Of a DNA stretch of 38,250 nt, positions 8,258 to 16,448 are shown in pieces. The stretch spans positions 1 to 38,250 of the forward strand of contig JAISIX010000044.1 of the NCBI GenBank assembly GCA_031261805.1, written 5' to 3'. The notes below the pieces were generated by a model. The model did not search any database and was not told the origin of the DNA. It saw only the letters and a list, made by a program, of their open reading frames with translations. This DNA is from Mediterranea sp. (in: CFB group bacteria) (GTDB lineage Bacteria > Bacteroidota > Bacteroidia > Bacteroidales > Bacteroidaceae). Both the position numbers and the translations under genes were made by a program. Positions within the stretch are counted from its first letter, which is position 1, and every line of letters begins with the position of its first letter.

Positions 8258-10274
8258 TGTTGTCCTTTCCAGTTGTCTTAGGGGTTGCCGACTCTTTTTC
8301 TTCGGATACAGCCGTCTTTCTACTTTCTGCCTCGTGGGCGGCTTTCTCTTTGGAAGCCTCCTTGGCGGCCATAATCTCTTCCGAGCGCGAAGCCCACGGA
8401 CGCTTGCCAAAGATGCGTTCTACGTCTTCGGCGTAAATCACCTCCTTGTCTATCAGCAGCTGCGTCAGCTCTCGGTGGCCGTCCTTATGCTCGGTGAGTA
8501 TCTGCTTGGCACGGGCGTACTGCTCGTTAATCATCTCCTTCACCTCAGCATCTATCAGCTCGGCGGTCTTTTCACTATAGGGCTTATTGAAAGAGTACTC
8601 GTTGTTGTCGTAATAGCAGAGGTTGGGCAGCTTCTCGCTCATGCCGAGGTAAGCTATCATGCCGTACGATTGCTTGGTCACCCGTTCCAGGTCGTTCATA
8701 GCTCCCGAAGAGATATGGCCGAGGAAAAGGTCTTCGGCAGCCCGTCCGCCCAAGGTAGCGCACATCTCGTCGAGCATCTGCTCCTTGGTGGTGATTTGGC
8801 GTTCTTCGGGCAGGTACCACGCCGCACCGAGGGCACGTCCACGGGGAACAATCGTCACCTTGATGAGCGGGCTGGCATACTCCAGCAACCACGAGATGGT
8901 GGCATGTCCTGCCTCGTGCAAGGCGATGGAGCGACGCTCCTCTTCGGTAGTAATCTTAGTTTTTTTCTCCAATCCGCCGATGATACGGTCCACCGCGTCG
9001 AGGAAGTCCTGCTTCCCCACGAACCTCTTGCCGTGGCGAGCAGCTATCAGCGCGGCCTCGTTACATACGTTGGCAATGTCGGCACCCGAGAATCCCGGAG
9101 TCTGGCGTGCCAGCAGGTCCACGTCTACGGTGTCGTCTATCTTGATGGGGCGCAAATGAACGCCAAATACTTCTTTACGCTCGTTCAGGTCGGGCAGGTC
9201 CACGTGTATCTGTCGGTCGAAACGTCCGGCACGAAGCAACGCCTTGTCCAGCACATCGACCCGGTTGGTGGCGGCAAGGATGATGACACCACTATTGGAG
9301 CCGAAACCATCCATCTCGGTGAGCAGCTGGTTGAGGGTATTCTCGCGCTCATCGTTTCCACCCATGGCGGGATTCTTGCCACGGGCACGACCCACGGCAT
9401 CAATCTCGTCGATGAAGACGATGCAGGGTGCCTTCTCCTTGGCTTGCTTGAAGAGGTCGCGAACACGCGAGGCTCCTACCCCGACGAACATCTCCACAAA
9501 GTCCGACCCTGCCAATGAGAAGAACGGGACGTTGGCTTCGCCCGCCACAGCTTTGGCCAGCAATGTCTTACCTGTTCCCGGAGGGCCTACCAGCAAGGCG
9601 CCCTTGGGTATCTTACCTCCCAGGTCCGTATATTTCTGCGGTTCCTTGAGGAACTCCACAATCTCCTCCACCTCTTGCTTGGCCTCGGCCAGTCCGGCCA
9701 CGTCCTTGAAGGTTACTTTGATAGTACTTCCTTTCTCGAAGAGCTGCGCTTTCGACTTTCCTACGCTGAACACGCCTCCTGCGCTACCGGCGGCCGAGCC
9801 ACTCATGCGACGCATAAAGAAGAGCCAGATGGCTACTATCACGATGAAGGGTAGCAACTGTACGATGATGGCAGGGAAGAAGTCGGACTTGGGAGGATAG
9901 TCGGCCGTGCCGTCGAAATGCCCGGCACTCCTTTCCGACTCCAAGAACTCGTCGAGCTTGTCGGTCGACGGGCCACGGCTGGTGATGATGGGGTCGCGCC
10001 CCACCTTGCTCGAGTCGGCACCAAACACGGCGGCTACGGCATTCGGCTTGAGGTGGGCTTCGATGGATTTATCTTCGTTGCCCGACACCCGGCTAATGTA
10101 TCCGCTGCGCACATACTCTTGAAACTGACTGTAGCTCACGGCTTTATTCCCGGGGGTGTGCGAGTCGCTACCCCACCACAAGCCGAAAAGCATGAGCGCG
10201 ATAATCATGTACATCCAGTTCAAGTTGAACTTGGGCATGTTCACTTTATTGTTGTTGGTATTCTTATTATCCAT
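8250..10274 (-). CDS. ftsH: ATP-dependent zinc metalloprotease FtsH
   Basis: FtsH is a membrane-anchored hexameric AAA+ protease that degrades misfolded membrane proteins and short-lived regulators. The 674-residue product has two transmembrane segments (about 18-34 and 132-153) flanking a periplasmic domain. The AAA+ module follows: Walker A GPPGTGKT (230-237), Walker [10 protein letters not shown] (284-292) and the second region of homology [20 protein letters not shown] (about 335-354). The zinc site HEAGH is at 453-457, with a downstream acidic ligand region ([10 protein letters not shown]). The C-terminal tail is Lys/Glu rich, as in many Bacteroidota copies. It is preceded by rsfS (9 bp gap) and overlaps cdsA, forming a three-gene operon. 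Confidence 0.97.
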   Translation of the reverse strand: MDNKNTNNNKVNMPKFNLNWMYMIIALMLFGLWWGSDSHTPGNKAVSYSQFQEYVRSGYISRVSGNEDKSIEAHLKPNAVAAVFGADSSKVGRDPIITSRGPSTDKLDEFLESERSAGHFDGTADYPPKSDFFPAIIVQLLPFIVIVAIWLFFMRRMSGSAAGSAGGVFSVGKSKAQLFEKGSTIKVTFKDVAGLAEAKQEVEEIVEFLKEPQKYTDLGGKIPKGALLVGPPGTGKTLLAKAVAGEANVPFFSLAGSDFVEMFVGVGASRVRDLFKQAKEKAPCIVFIDEIDAVGRARGKNPAMGGNDERENTLNQLLTEMDGFGSNSGVIILAATNRVDVLDKALLRAGRFDRQIHVDLPDLNERKEVFGVHLRPIKIDDTVDVDLLARQTPGFSGADIANVCNEAALIAARHGKRFVGKQDFLDAVDRIIGGLEKKTKITTEEERRSIALHEAGHATISWLLEYASPLIKVTIVPRGRALGAAWYLPEERQITTKEQMLDEMCATLGGRAAEDLFLGHISSGAMNDLERVTKQSYGMIAYLGMSEKLPNLCYYDNNEYSFNKPYSEKTAELIDAEVKEMINEQYARAKQILTEHKDGHRELTQLLIDKEVIYAEDVERIFGKRPWASRSEEIMAAKEASKEKAAHEAESRKTAVSEEKESATPKTTGKDNNE

Positions 10275-10283
10275 AAAATAGGG

Positions 10284-10643
10284 TTAGTCTAAATTGGGTA
10301 TCTGGGTTAATTTGGCATCTTCCCAAAGGTGCTCAAGGTCATAGAAGGCACGAGGTTCGGGCAAAAAGACATGAACCAGCACGTCGGCATAATCCATGGC
10401 CACCCACTCGGCATTGCGCAAACCATCCACCGCAAAAGGCTTGCTCCCGGCCCCTTTGCGGGTAAACTCCTTAATAGAGTCCACGATAGCCCCTACCTGC
10501 GTAGGAGTATTTCCTTGACAGATAATGAAATATTTGCAAATCGTATCTTCGATGCCAGTCAAATCGGCGATTACGATATCCTTGCCTTTCTTCTCTTGTA
10601 TTCCTTCTTTTATTTGCTCTATCAATGTATTGGTATCGCTCAT
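10284..10643 (-). CDS. rsfS: Ribosomal silencing factor RsfS (Iojap)
   Basis: RsfS binds ribosomal protein L14 on the 50S subunit and blocks joining to the 30S when nutrients are short. The product is 119 residues, a full-length Iojap/RsfS domain. Recognisable segments are KGKDIVIADL, CKYFIICQGNTPTQV, the core GLRNAEWVAMDYADVLVHVF and the end EHLWEDAK. It is the first gene of rsfS-ftsH-cdsA. A -7 box (TATCTTTG, 10740-10733 on the minus strand) lies about 90 bp upstream. No -33 match accompanies it. Confidence 0.95.
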   Translation of the reverse strand: MSDTNTLIEQIKEGIQEKKGKDIVIADLTGIEDTICKYFIICQGNTPTQVGAIVDSIKEFTRKGAGSKPFAVDGLRNAEWVAMDYADVLVHVFLPEPRAFYDLEHLWEDAKLTQIPNLD

Positions 10644-10732
10644 CCTTTTATTTGTGATTAATAATAGAACCTTTTGCGGTATAACAAACAGGACACAGCC
10701 TTTGTTTCTGATTATAAACGCAATATTGCGGG

Positions 10733-10740
10733 CAAAGATA
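10733..10740 (-). promoter_or_regulatory. Candidate -7 element for rsfS-ftsH-cdsA
   Basis: TATCTTTG on the minus strand fits TAnnTTTG. No TTTG is found 19-21 bp further upstream, so this is a partial match only. Confidence 0.45.
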
Positions 10741-10774
10741 CGCCGTTTTGTCGGATATGGGTGAACGTTTAGTG

Positions 10775-11560
10775 CTATTTTTTTTCTTTTTTATCAATAC
10801 GTTTGCCCTCGCCGGCATCGCCGTGCACGTAGGCCGCCAATGCCGGCACCTCTCGGGCCACGGCATGGGCCGCCAGTTTGGCCACCGCGCTGGCGCCTTC
10901 TTCATTGAGGTGGGTATCGTCCTCACGCCCTTGAGGATAGAGGGGCACAGTGTTGGGAGCCACCCACATAAAGAGTTTTTTGGAGGCATCGGGACCGAGT
11001 GGCTCTACCAAGTCGTGGGTGAGCTTGTTCAGGTCGACAAACGGCACATCCATCTCGCGGGCCACATTGCGAGGCGAGTCGAGGTAGGCGCCATGCGTAT
11101 CCACCAGTTTGCCAGCCACAAAGTGTCGTCGCACGATGGAGTTGAAGAGTACGGGTATGCCTCCTCGCTCGCGTGTTTCCCTGACATAACGGCGCAGGTT
11201 GGCGTCGAAAGTAGTTCCCGGGTCGGTATGGCGGGCAGTGTCGGGTTTCTCGTCATTGTGTCCAAACTGGATAAAGACGTAGTCGCCCCGTTGGATGGAA
11301 GAGCGCACCTGCTCCCATAACCCCTCGTCTATAAAACTCTTGGAGCTACGCCCGTTGCGGGCATGGTTGTCTATGCGCAACTCTCCACAGAGGTAGTGGG
11401 GCAACATCTGTCCCCAACCTCGTTCGGGGTTGCCACCGGCCAAGTCTTTGTTGGCCATGGTCGAGTCGCCAATCAGGAAGATGGTGATGGGACGCTGGCG
11501 GCCTACCTGAAAGGCCGACAGGAAGAGGAACAGGCAAAAAAGCGAAAAGGTATGTCTCAT
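10775..11560 (-). CDS. SGNH hydrolase, rhamnogalacturonan acetylesterase-like
   Basis: This is a 261-residue secreted esterase with a hydrophobic N-terminal signal (FSLFCLFLFLSAFQV). The SGNH blocks are in order: block I IFLIGDSTM with nucleophile Ser33; the Gly in HARNGRSSKSF (about 66-76); block III FGHNDEKPD (G100-H101-N102-D103); and block V DDTHLNEEG with Asp214 and His217. The spacing and the FIQFGHND form resemble rhamnogalacturonan acetylesterases (YesT/RhgT group, CE12), which remove acetyl groups from pectin backbones. The substrate is inferred from the family and from the divergent KdgF-like gene. The C-terminus ends in a Lys/Glu-rich tail (KRIDKKEKK). It appears monocistronic. Confidence 0.82.
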   Translation of the reverse strand: MRHTFSLFCLFLFLSAFQVGRQRPITIFLIGDSTMANKDLAGGNPERGWGQMLPHYLCGELRIDNHARNGRSSKSFIDEGLWEQVRSSIQRGDYVFIQFGHNDEKPDTARHTDPGTTFDANLRRYVRETRERGGIPVLFNSIVRRHFVAGKLVDTHGAYLDSPRNVAREMDVPFVDLNKLTHDLVEPLGPDASKKLFMWVAPNTVPLYPQGREDDTHLNEEGASAVAKLAAHAVAREVPALAAYVHGDAGEGKRIDKKEKK

Positions 11561-11652
11561 AGAACGTATATTTATAGCGGCGAAGGTATGGAGAAACGGC
11601 AGGCTTGGTGTGCAAAAACTGCCGCAAAGAGTGGAATAATTGATATAAGTTG

Positions 11653-11660
11653 TACCTTTG
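11653..11660 (+). promoter_or_regulatory. Candidate -7 element for the KdgF-like gene
   Basis: TACCTTTG matches TAnnTTTG, 34 bp before the ATG at 11694. No convincing TTTG lies 19-21 bp upstream. On the other strand the esterase gene shows only a one-mismatch box (TACCTTCG). Confidence 0.45.
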
Positions 11661-11693
11661 CCGCCCTAAAGTGTAACGTAAGGACAACGCGAT

Positions 11694-12035
11694 ATGGAAA
11701 CAAAAAGCAACACCTTCCTTTTCGAGAAAGACAAAGAGTGGGAACCCGCCGGCGAAGGTGCCGTACGGCAGATAATGGGATACGACGGACAAGTGATGCT
11801 CGTCAAGGTAAGGTTTGAGCAAGGGGCGGTAGGCTCCCTGCATACGCACCCCCACACACAAACCACTTATGTGGCGAGCGGCAAGTTCAGGTTTACGGTG
11901 GATGGCAAAGCACAAACTGTCTCGGCCGGCGACGGCATCTACATCGCCCCCAACGCTTTGCATGGTTGCACCTGCCTCGAGGCCGGGGTGTTGATTGACT
12001 GTTTCAGCCCGATGCGAGAGGACTTCTTGAAGTAA
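11694..12035 (+). CDS. kdgF: KdgF-like cupin (uronate ring-opening protein family)
   Basis: This is a 113-residue single-domain cupin. The metal-binding motifs are visible: His50, His52 and Gln56 in LHTHPHTQ, and His90 in PNALHGC. The start (EWEPAGEGAVRQIMGYDGQV) and end (GVLIDCFSPMREDFLK) strongly resemble KdgF. In other bacteria KdgF linearises the unsaturated galacturonate and other 4,5-unsaturated uronates released by pectate and alginate lyases. It is transcribed away from a pectin-type acetylesterase across a 133-bp gap, which fits pectin metabolism. No other pectin genes are nearby, so its substrates must be made by enzymes encoded elsewhere. Symbol given on sequence resemblance only. 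Confidence 0.75.
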   Translation: METKSNTFLFEKDKEWEPAGEGAVRQIMGYDGQVMLVKVRFEQGAVGSLHTHPHTQTTYVASGKFRFTVDGKAQTVSAGDGIYIAPNALHGCTCLEAGVLIDCFSPMREDFLK

Positions 12036-12105
12036 CCAACCCGTCGAAAAGCGCCTCCCGCCGAAAAAAAAGCGCATGAACTGTTTTGGGTTATCGAATT
12101 ATTTG

Positions 12106-12113
12106 TAATTTTG
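12106..12113 (+). promoter_or_regulatory. Candidate -7 element for tRNA-Gln
   Basis: TAATTTTG matches TAnnTTTG and lies 33 bp before the tRNA. A TTTG is present at 12085-12088, but the spacing is 17 bp, slightly short of 19-21. Confidence 0.5.
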
Positions 12114-12145
12114 CACCCGCAAACAGCTTTGGCGCGTTTTTACAT

Positions 12146-12216
12146 TGGGCTATGGTGTAATGGTAACACTACAGATTCTGGTCCTGTCATTCCTGGTTCG
12201 AATCCAGGTAGCCCAA
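12146..12216 (+). tRNA. tRNA-Gln (anticodon CTG)
   Basis: A 71-nt cloverleaf: acceptor TGGGCTA (12146-12152) pairs with TAGCCCA (12209-12215); D stem GTGT/ACAC; anticodon stem 12171-12175 / 12183-12187; T arm CCTGG-TTCGAAT-CCAGG. The anticodon loop is TTCTGGT, with CTG at 12178-12180, reading CAG (Gln). CCA follows the discriminator A at 12217-12219. The first acceptor pair is U-A, as in glutamine tRNAs of other bacteria. The innermost anticodon-stem pair is A-C (12175/12183), a mismatch. It has its own terminator 25 bp downstream. Confidence 0.93.
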
Positions 12217-12240
12217 CCAGATCAAGCCTGTTTGCAGGAT

Positions 12241-12277
12241 AAAGCCCGCACGAATCGTTTCGTGCGGGCTTTTTTTC
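12241..12277 (+). terminator. Terminator of tRNA-Gln
   Basis: The arm AAAGCCCGCACGAA pairs with TTCGTGCGGGCTTT across a 4-nt loop and is followed by a run of T. It is a strong intrinsic terminator 25 bp after the tRNA. Confidence 0.9.
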
Positions 12278-12322
12278 GCGACCAAACATCATGCCGATTT
12301 CTCAAAGAGAACAATCTGATGG

Positions 12323-12624
12323 TACGCCGAAGGGCATCAACGTTTGGGCGCATGCCCTTCGGCGTACGAGCGCATGCCCATCCGCCCACGAGCGGATGGG
12401 CATGCGCCCAAACCTCCCCTACGCACTCCTACATCCATTTTCTCATCGTACTTTGCGTGCGCAAGGGGGTGTTGCACAAACTCCCTATAGGGGAGGTAAA
12501 GGACGTACCCCAAACAACCCGTAGCTTGCTTCCAATCTACGGGCACATTGACCCCCAATCTACCCGTTGTTTGGGGGTCAATGTACACGTCGTTTGGGGA
12601 GCAATGTACACGTAGATTGGAAGC
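12323..12624. repeat. Intergenic repeat block A: four perfect hairpins plus a module shared with block B
   Basis: This fills most of the 500-bp gap between tRNA-Gln and the PgpH-like gene. In order: hairpin 1, a 15-bp perfect stem 12323-12337 / 12352-12366; hairpin 2, a 16-bp perfect stem 12370-12385 / 12392-12407 built from 22-bp units beginning GAGCG; a 53-bp module 12416-12468 with complementary ends (CCCCTACGCA / TGCGCAAGGGG); TTGCACAAACTCCC (12472-12485) running into CTCCC-TATAG-GGGAG; and a nested pair, a 14-bp outer stem 12528-12541 / 12611-12624 enclosing a 14-bp stem 12545-12558 / 12571-12584. Open frames across it are not gene-like. The rest of the gap (12625-12721) shows nothing recognisable. 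Confidence 0.85.
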
Positions 12625-12721
12625 GACTCTCCTGTATATTGAGGTGGGAGGTTGTCATTCCTCATAAACATACATCGGGAATCAAAGCCATGGCCGTGTA
12701 AGAGCGGAAAGCGAATGCCTT

Positions 12722-14791
12722 CTATTGCTTCAATTCGGGATAACTGATACGTGTGTGGTGGGTGATTTTCAGTTTCTCCTTGAAGACGCTCTTCACCGTG
12801 GCGATGTCTTTGAAGGTGATGGGGCAGTCCTTGAAGAAACCTTCTTCTACCTGCCCGTCAATCATCTTGTCAACCAGGTTGTTGATGCACTCTTCCGTGT
12901 ACTCGGGCAGGCTACGCGAAGCAGCCTCCACGCCGTCGGCCATCATAAGGATGGCTTGCTCGCGGGTGAAGGGGTTTGGCCCGGGATAGGTAAAGAGTTT
13001 GTCATCCGGGGTTTCGCCGGGATGCTCGTTCTTCCACGATATATAGAAATACTTCGTCTTTCCGCAGCCGTGATGGGTGCTGATGAAATCTTTGATAGCC
13101 TTGGGCAGATTGTGTTTGTCGGCCAGCTTCAGCCCGTCGGTGACGTGCCGGATGACAACCTGCGCGCTCTGCTCGTAGCTCAGGTTCTTGTGCGGGTTGA
13201 CACCGCCCGACTGGTTCTCGGTGAAGAAGGCGGGGTTGAGCATCTTGCCGATGTCGTGGTAGAAGGCGCCGGTACGCACCAACTGGCTCTTGGCTCCCAC
13301 CCGATTGGCGGCCTCGGCGGCGAGGTTGCCCACCTGCATGGAGTGCTGGAAGGTGCCGGGAGCCGTCTCCGAAAGGCGGCGTAGCAGGGAGCTGTTGATG
13401 TTCGACAGCTCCACCAGGGTGACGTTGGAGGTGAAGCCAAACGTTTTTTCGAGCAAGAACAGCAGCGGGTAGGTGAACAGCAACAGAATGCCGCTAATAA
13501 TAAAATAGGTATATACATGGATGTTCAGCGTCGAAAAGTCGTTGGCCAACCGCGCCTCCGTCATCAGCTCGTAAGCAAAGTACATCGCGGCATAAGTGAG
13601 GGTAACCCACAACGCCGTGCGGAAGAGCTGCGAACGCTGCGACAGCTCGCGCAGGCTGAAGATGGCCACCAGCCCGGCCGCCACCTGCGTGAGGATAAAC
13701 TCGTGGGGGAAGCGTATGGAGACAGAGCAGATGAGGATGGTGACGACGTGGGTGATGAAGGCCGTGCGCGAGTCGAGGAAGAGCCGGATGGTGATGGGCA
13801 GCATGGCGTAGGGAATGATGTAGACATCGAACAGTTCCTGCGAGGTGGCGAACTCCGTGACGACGCAAAAGAACACCACCAGCGCATAGAGCAGGGCGAG
13901 GCTGTTCTTCTGCTTGTAGTAGTCGACACGGAAAAGGTCGAGGTAGAGCATAAAGAAGAGCAGCAACATGGCCACGAAGAGCACCTGCCCGGCGGTCATG
14001 AGCCGGCTTTGCCCAGCCGACTCGTTGCGTTTGGCCGACTCCTTGCGCAACGACTCCAGGATGTTGTAAATTCCCCTATTGACGATTTCGCCCCGGTCCA
14101 CAATCTTTTGCCCGCTCACCACCATGCCGTTGGCCCAGGAGTAGTTGTCCAGCAGGTCGGTCTTTGCGGCCTCGGTGCGTTCTTTGTCGAAGGTGAGGTT
14201 GGGGCTGATATAGTCATTCAGGTCGAACTTGCGCAGGCTCTCGCGGCTGAAGTGGAGTGTGTCGGCCGAGAGCAACTGTTCGTAGGCGCTCTTTACGGTG
14301 TAGAGGCTTTGTACGGGATGCGAGCCGGCCAGTTTATCGTCAACCACCATCAGGTCGGTGGTACCGTCTTTCTGCAGTTCCTGCATGGTTTCGGAAGAGA
14401 TGATGCCTGCCATGTAGATGGTTTGCAGCGTGCGGGCTATGTGGCGTGTGTACTCGGCCGAGGGAAGTGTCGGGCCGCTTGCCGCATGGCTCTTCTGCCA
14501 ACGGTCCAAGGCGTTTTTGCCCACGGCCTTGTCGAGAGTATAGTAGGGCTGGAAGCTGCGCATCAGGCTGTCTTGTTCCTTCTTCACCACAGCGTCGTCT
14601 TTGTAGATGGGAAAGTCGAATGAGGCAATGAGCTGTCCGTAGCGCCAAGGCTTGTTGATGTCGAACTGGTAGTTGAACTTCCCGTTGCGCGGCATGAAGT
14701 AGACGATGAGCGCCAAAGTGCCCACGAACAACAGCGCCTTATAGAGCAAGTCTCTTTTAGAGAGGCTATTACTTCCTTTTGAGTGCTTCAT
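12722..14791 (-). CDS. PgpH-like 7TM-HD phosphodiesterase (probable c-di-AMP hydrolase)
   Basis: This is a 689-residue inner-membrane protein from ATG 14791 (MKHSKGSNSLSKRDLLYKAL); the 24-codon upstream extension is rejected as not family-like. The order is one N-terminal membrane helix (about 17-34), an extracytoplasmic 7TMR-HDED domain (about 35-290), a run of roughly seven membrane helices (about 300-470), and a cytoplasmic HD domain with HSMQVGNLA, GAFYHDIGK (His512-Asp513), STHHG and ILMMADGVEAASR. This is the architecture of PgpH, which hydrolyses cyclic di-AMP to pApA in Firmicutes. The metal-binding residues are intact, so activity is likely. It is divergent from gltX. Only a one-mismatch -7 box (TACTTTTC, 14817-14810) was seen upstream. 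Confidence 0.88.
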   Translation of the reverse strand: MKHSKGSNSLSKRDLLYKALLFVGTLALIVYFMPRNGKFNYQFDINKPWRYGQLIASFDFPIYKDDAVVKKEQDSLMRSFQPYYTLDKAVGKNALDRWQKSHAASGPTLPSAEYTRHIARTLQTIYMAGIISSETMQELQKDGTTDLMVVDDKLAGSHPVQSLYTVKSAYEQLLSADTLHFSRESLRKFDLNDYISPNLTFDKERTEAAKTDLLDNYSWANGMVVSGQKIVDRGEIVNRGIYNILESLRKESAKRNESAGQSRLMTAGQVLFVAMLLLFFMLYLDLFRVDYYKQKNSLALLYALVVFFCVVTEFATSQELFDVYIIPYAMLPITIRLFLDSRTAFITHVVTILICSVSIRFPHEFILTQVAAGLVAIFSLRELSQRSQLFRTALWVTLTYAAMYFAYELMTEARLANDFSTLNIHVYTYFIISGILLLFTYPLLFLLEKTFGFTSNVTLVELSNINSSLLRRLSETAPGTFQHSMQVGNLAAEAANRVGAKSQLVRTGAFYHDIGKMLNPAFFTENQSGGVNPHKNLSYEQSAQVVIRHVTDGLKLADKHNLPKAIKDFISTHHGCGKTKYFYISWKNEHPGETPDDKLFTYPGPNPFTREQAILMMADGVEAASRSLPEYTEECINNLVDKMIDGQVEEGFFKDCPITFKDIATVKSVFKEKLKITHHTRISYPELKQ

Positions 14792-14848
14792 ATCTCTTGA
14801 ATTTTGAGCGAAAAGTACGAAAAAAAACGTTAGTGTGGAAAAAAAGGC

Positions 14849-14856
14849 GTAATTTT
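14849..14856 (+). promoter_or_regulatory. Candidate -7 element for gltX-waaA
   Basis: TAATTTTG matches TAnnTTTG, 36 bp before the gltX ATG. No clear -33 TTTG is present. Confidence 0.5.
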
Positions 14857-14891
14857 GCCGCAATTAACGTATTATTACACTAACTCCGGTC

Positions 14892-16409
14892 ATGACAAAA
14901 AGAAGAGTGAGAGTCCGCTTTGCCCCCAGTCCCACGGGAGCGTTGCACATCGGCGGTGTGCGCACTGCTTTGTTCAATTACTTATTCGCCCGCCAACATG
15001 GGGGCGAGATGATATTCCGTATCGAAGATACCGATTCGAATCGGTTTGTGCCGGGAGCAGAGGAGTATATCCTCGAGTCATTCAAGTGGTTGGGCATCCC
15101 TTTCGACGAGGGGGTGAGCTTCGGTGGTGAGTACGGTCCGTACCGCCAGTCCGAACGGCGAGACATCTACAAGAAGTACGCCCGACAGCTGCTCGACGAG
15201 GGCAAAGCCTACATCGCCTTCGACACGCCCGAGGAGCTGGAGGCCAAACGCCATGAGATTCCCAACTTTCAATACGACGCCTCCACCCGCGGCATGATGC
15301 GCAACTCGCTCACGCTGCCACAAGAGGAGGTAGACCGGCTGATGGCCGCAGGCACACAGGCCGTACTCCGCTTCAAGATAGAACCCGGACAAGAGGTGCG
15401 CGTACACGACATCATCCGAGGCGAGGTCACCGTCAACTCTTCCATCCTCGACGACAAGGTGCTCTATAAGACAGTCGACGAGCTGCCTACCTACCACCTG
15501 GCCAACATCGTGGACGACCACCTGATGGAAATCTCACACGTCATCCGCGGCGAGGAGTGGTTACCATCGGCCCCCCTGCACGTACTGCTCTACCGCGCCT
15601 TCGGCTGGGAGGAGAGCATGCCGCTCTTTGCCCACCTTCCCTTGTTGCTCAAGCCCGAGGGAAACGGCAAGCTGAGCAAGCGCGACGGCGACCGGTTGGG
15701 CTTCCCCGTCTTCCCGCTCGAATGGCACGACCCCAAGACCGGCGAGGTATCGTCGGGATTCCGCGAGGCAGGCTACTTGCCCGAGGCGGTGGTCAATTTC
15801 TTGGCACTGCTGGGCTGGAACCCGGGCAACGACCAGGAGATTATGTCCATGGACGAGATGGTGCAACTCTTCGACCTGAGCCGTTGCAGCAAGTCGGGAG
15901 CGAAGTTCGACAACAAGAAAATCGTATGGTTCAACCACCAATATATCCAACGCACGCCCAATGAGGAGATTGCCCGGATGTTCCTCCCCACGCTGAAAGA
16001 GCATGGCGTAGAGGCACCTATCGAGAAGGTAGCCACCGTGGTGGGAATGATGAAAGACCGCGTCAGCTTCGTGCACGAGCTATGGGACGTTTGCGGGTTC
16101 TTCTTCGTGGCCCCCACCTCCTACGACGAGAAGACGACGAAGAAACGCTGGAAAGAAGACTCGGCCCAATGCATGGCCGAACTGGCCGACGTGCTGGCCG
16201 GCATCGACGACTTCAGCATCGAAGGACAGGAGAAGGTGGTGATGGCTTGGATTGCCGAGAAAGGTTACCACACCGGCAACATCATGAACGCTTTCCGCCT
16301 CACACTGGTGGGCGAGGGGAAAGGTCCTCACATGTTCGACATCTCGTGGGTGCTGGGCAAAGAGGAGACCTTGGCACGCATGAAGCGTGCGATAGAGGTA
16401 CTGGGGTGA
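14892..16409 (+). CDS. gltX: Glutamyl-tRNA synthetase
   Basis: GltX charges tRNA-Glu. The 505-residue class I synthetase has the HIGH-type motif [11 protein letters not shown] (12-22) at the start of the Rossmann fold and the KMSKS-type motif KLSKR (260-264). [11 protein letters not shown] (219-228) and the C-terminal anticodon-binding helical region (about 330-505, ending [13 protein letters not shown]) are normal. Length and start agree with the family. It is the first gene of a likely two-gene unit with waaA, 39 bp downstream. No gatCAB genes are nearby, so whether it also charges tRNA-Gln cannot be judged. Confidence 0.97.
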   Translation: MTKRRVRVRFAPSPTGALHIGGVRTALFNYLFARQHGGEMIFRIEDTDSNRFVPGAEEYILESFKWLGIPFDEGVSFGGEYGPYRQSERRDIYKKYARQLLDEGKAYIAFDTPEELEAKRHEIPNFQYDASTRGMMRNSLTLPQEEVDRLMAAGTQAVLRFKIEPGQEVRVHDIIRGEVTVNSSILDDKVLYKTVDELPTYHLANIVDDHLMEISHVIRGEEWLPSAPLHVLLYRAFGWEESMPLFAHLPLLLKPEGNGKLSKRDGDRLGFPVFPLEWHDPKTGEVSSGFREAGYLPEAVVNFLALLGWNPGNDQEIMSMDEMVQLFDLSRCSKSGAKFDNKKIVWFNHQYIQRTPNEEIARMFLPTLKEHGVEAPIEKVATVVGMMKDRVSFVHELWDVCGFFFVAPTSYDEKTTKKRWKEDSAQCMAELADVLAGIDDFSIEGQEKVVMAWIAEKGYHTGNIMNAFRLTLVGEGKGPHMFDISWVLGKEETLARMKRAIEVLG

Positions 16410-16448
16410 ATTAAAAGTTGAGAATTAAGTATTAAAAAACAAGAGAGG

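Noticed and set aside
12145-12615. Open frame of 156 codons across tRNA-Gln and repeat block A
   Set aside because: It runs through the tRNA, its terminator and palindromic repeats; composition follows the repeats and no protein family is recognisable.
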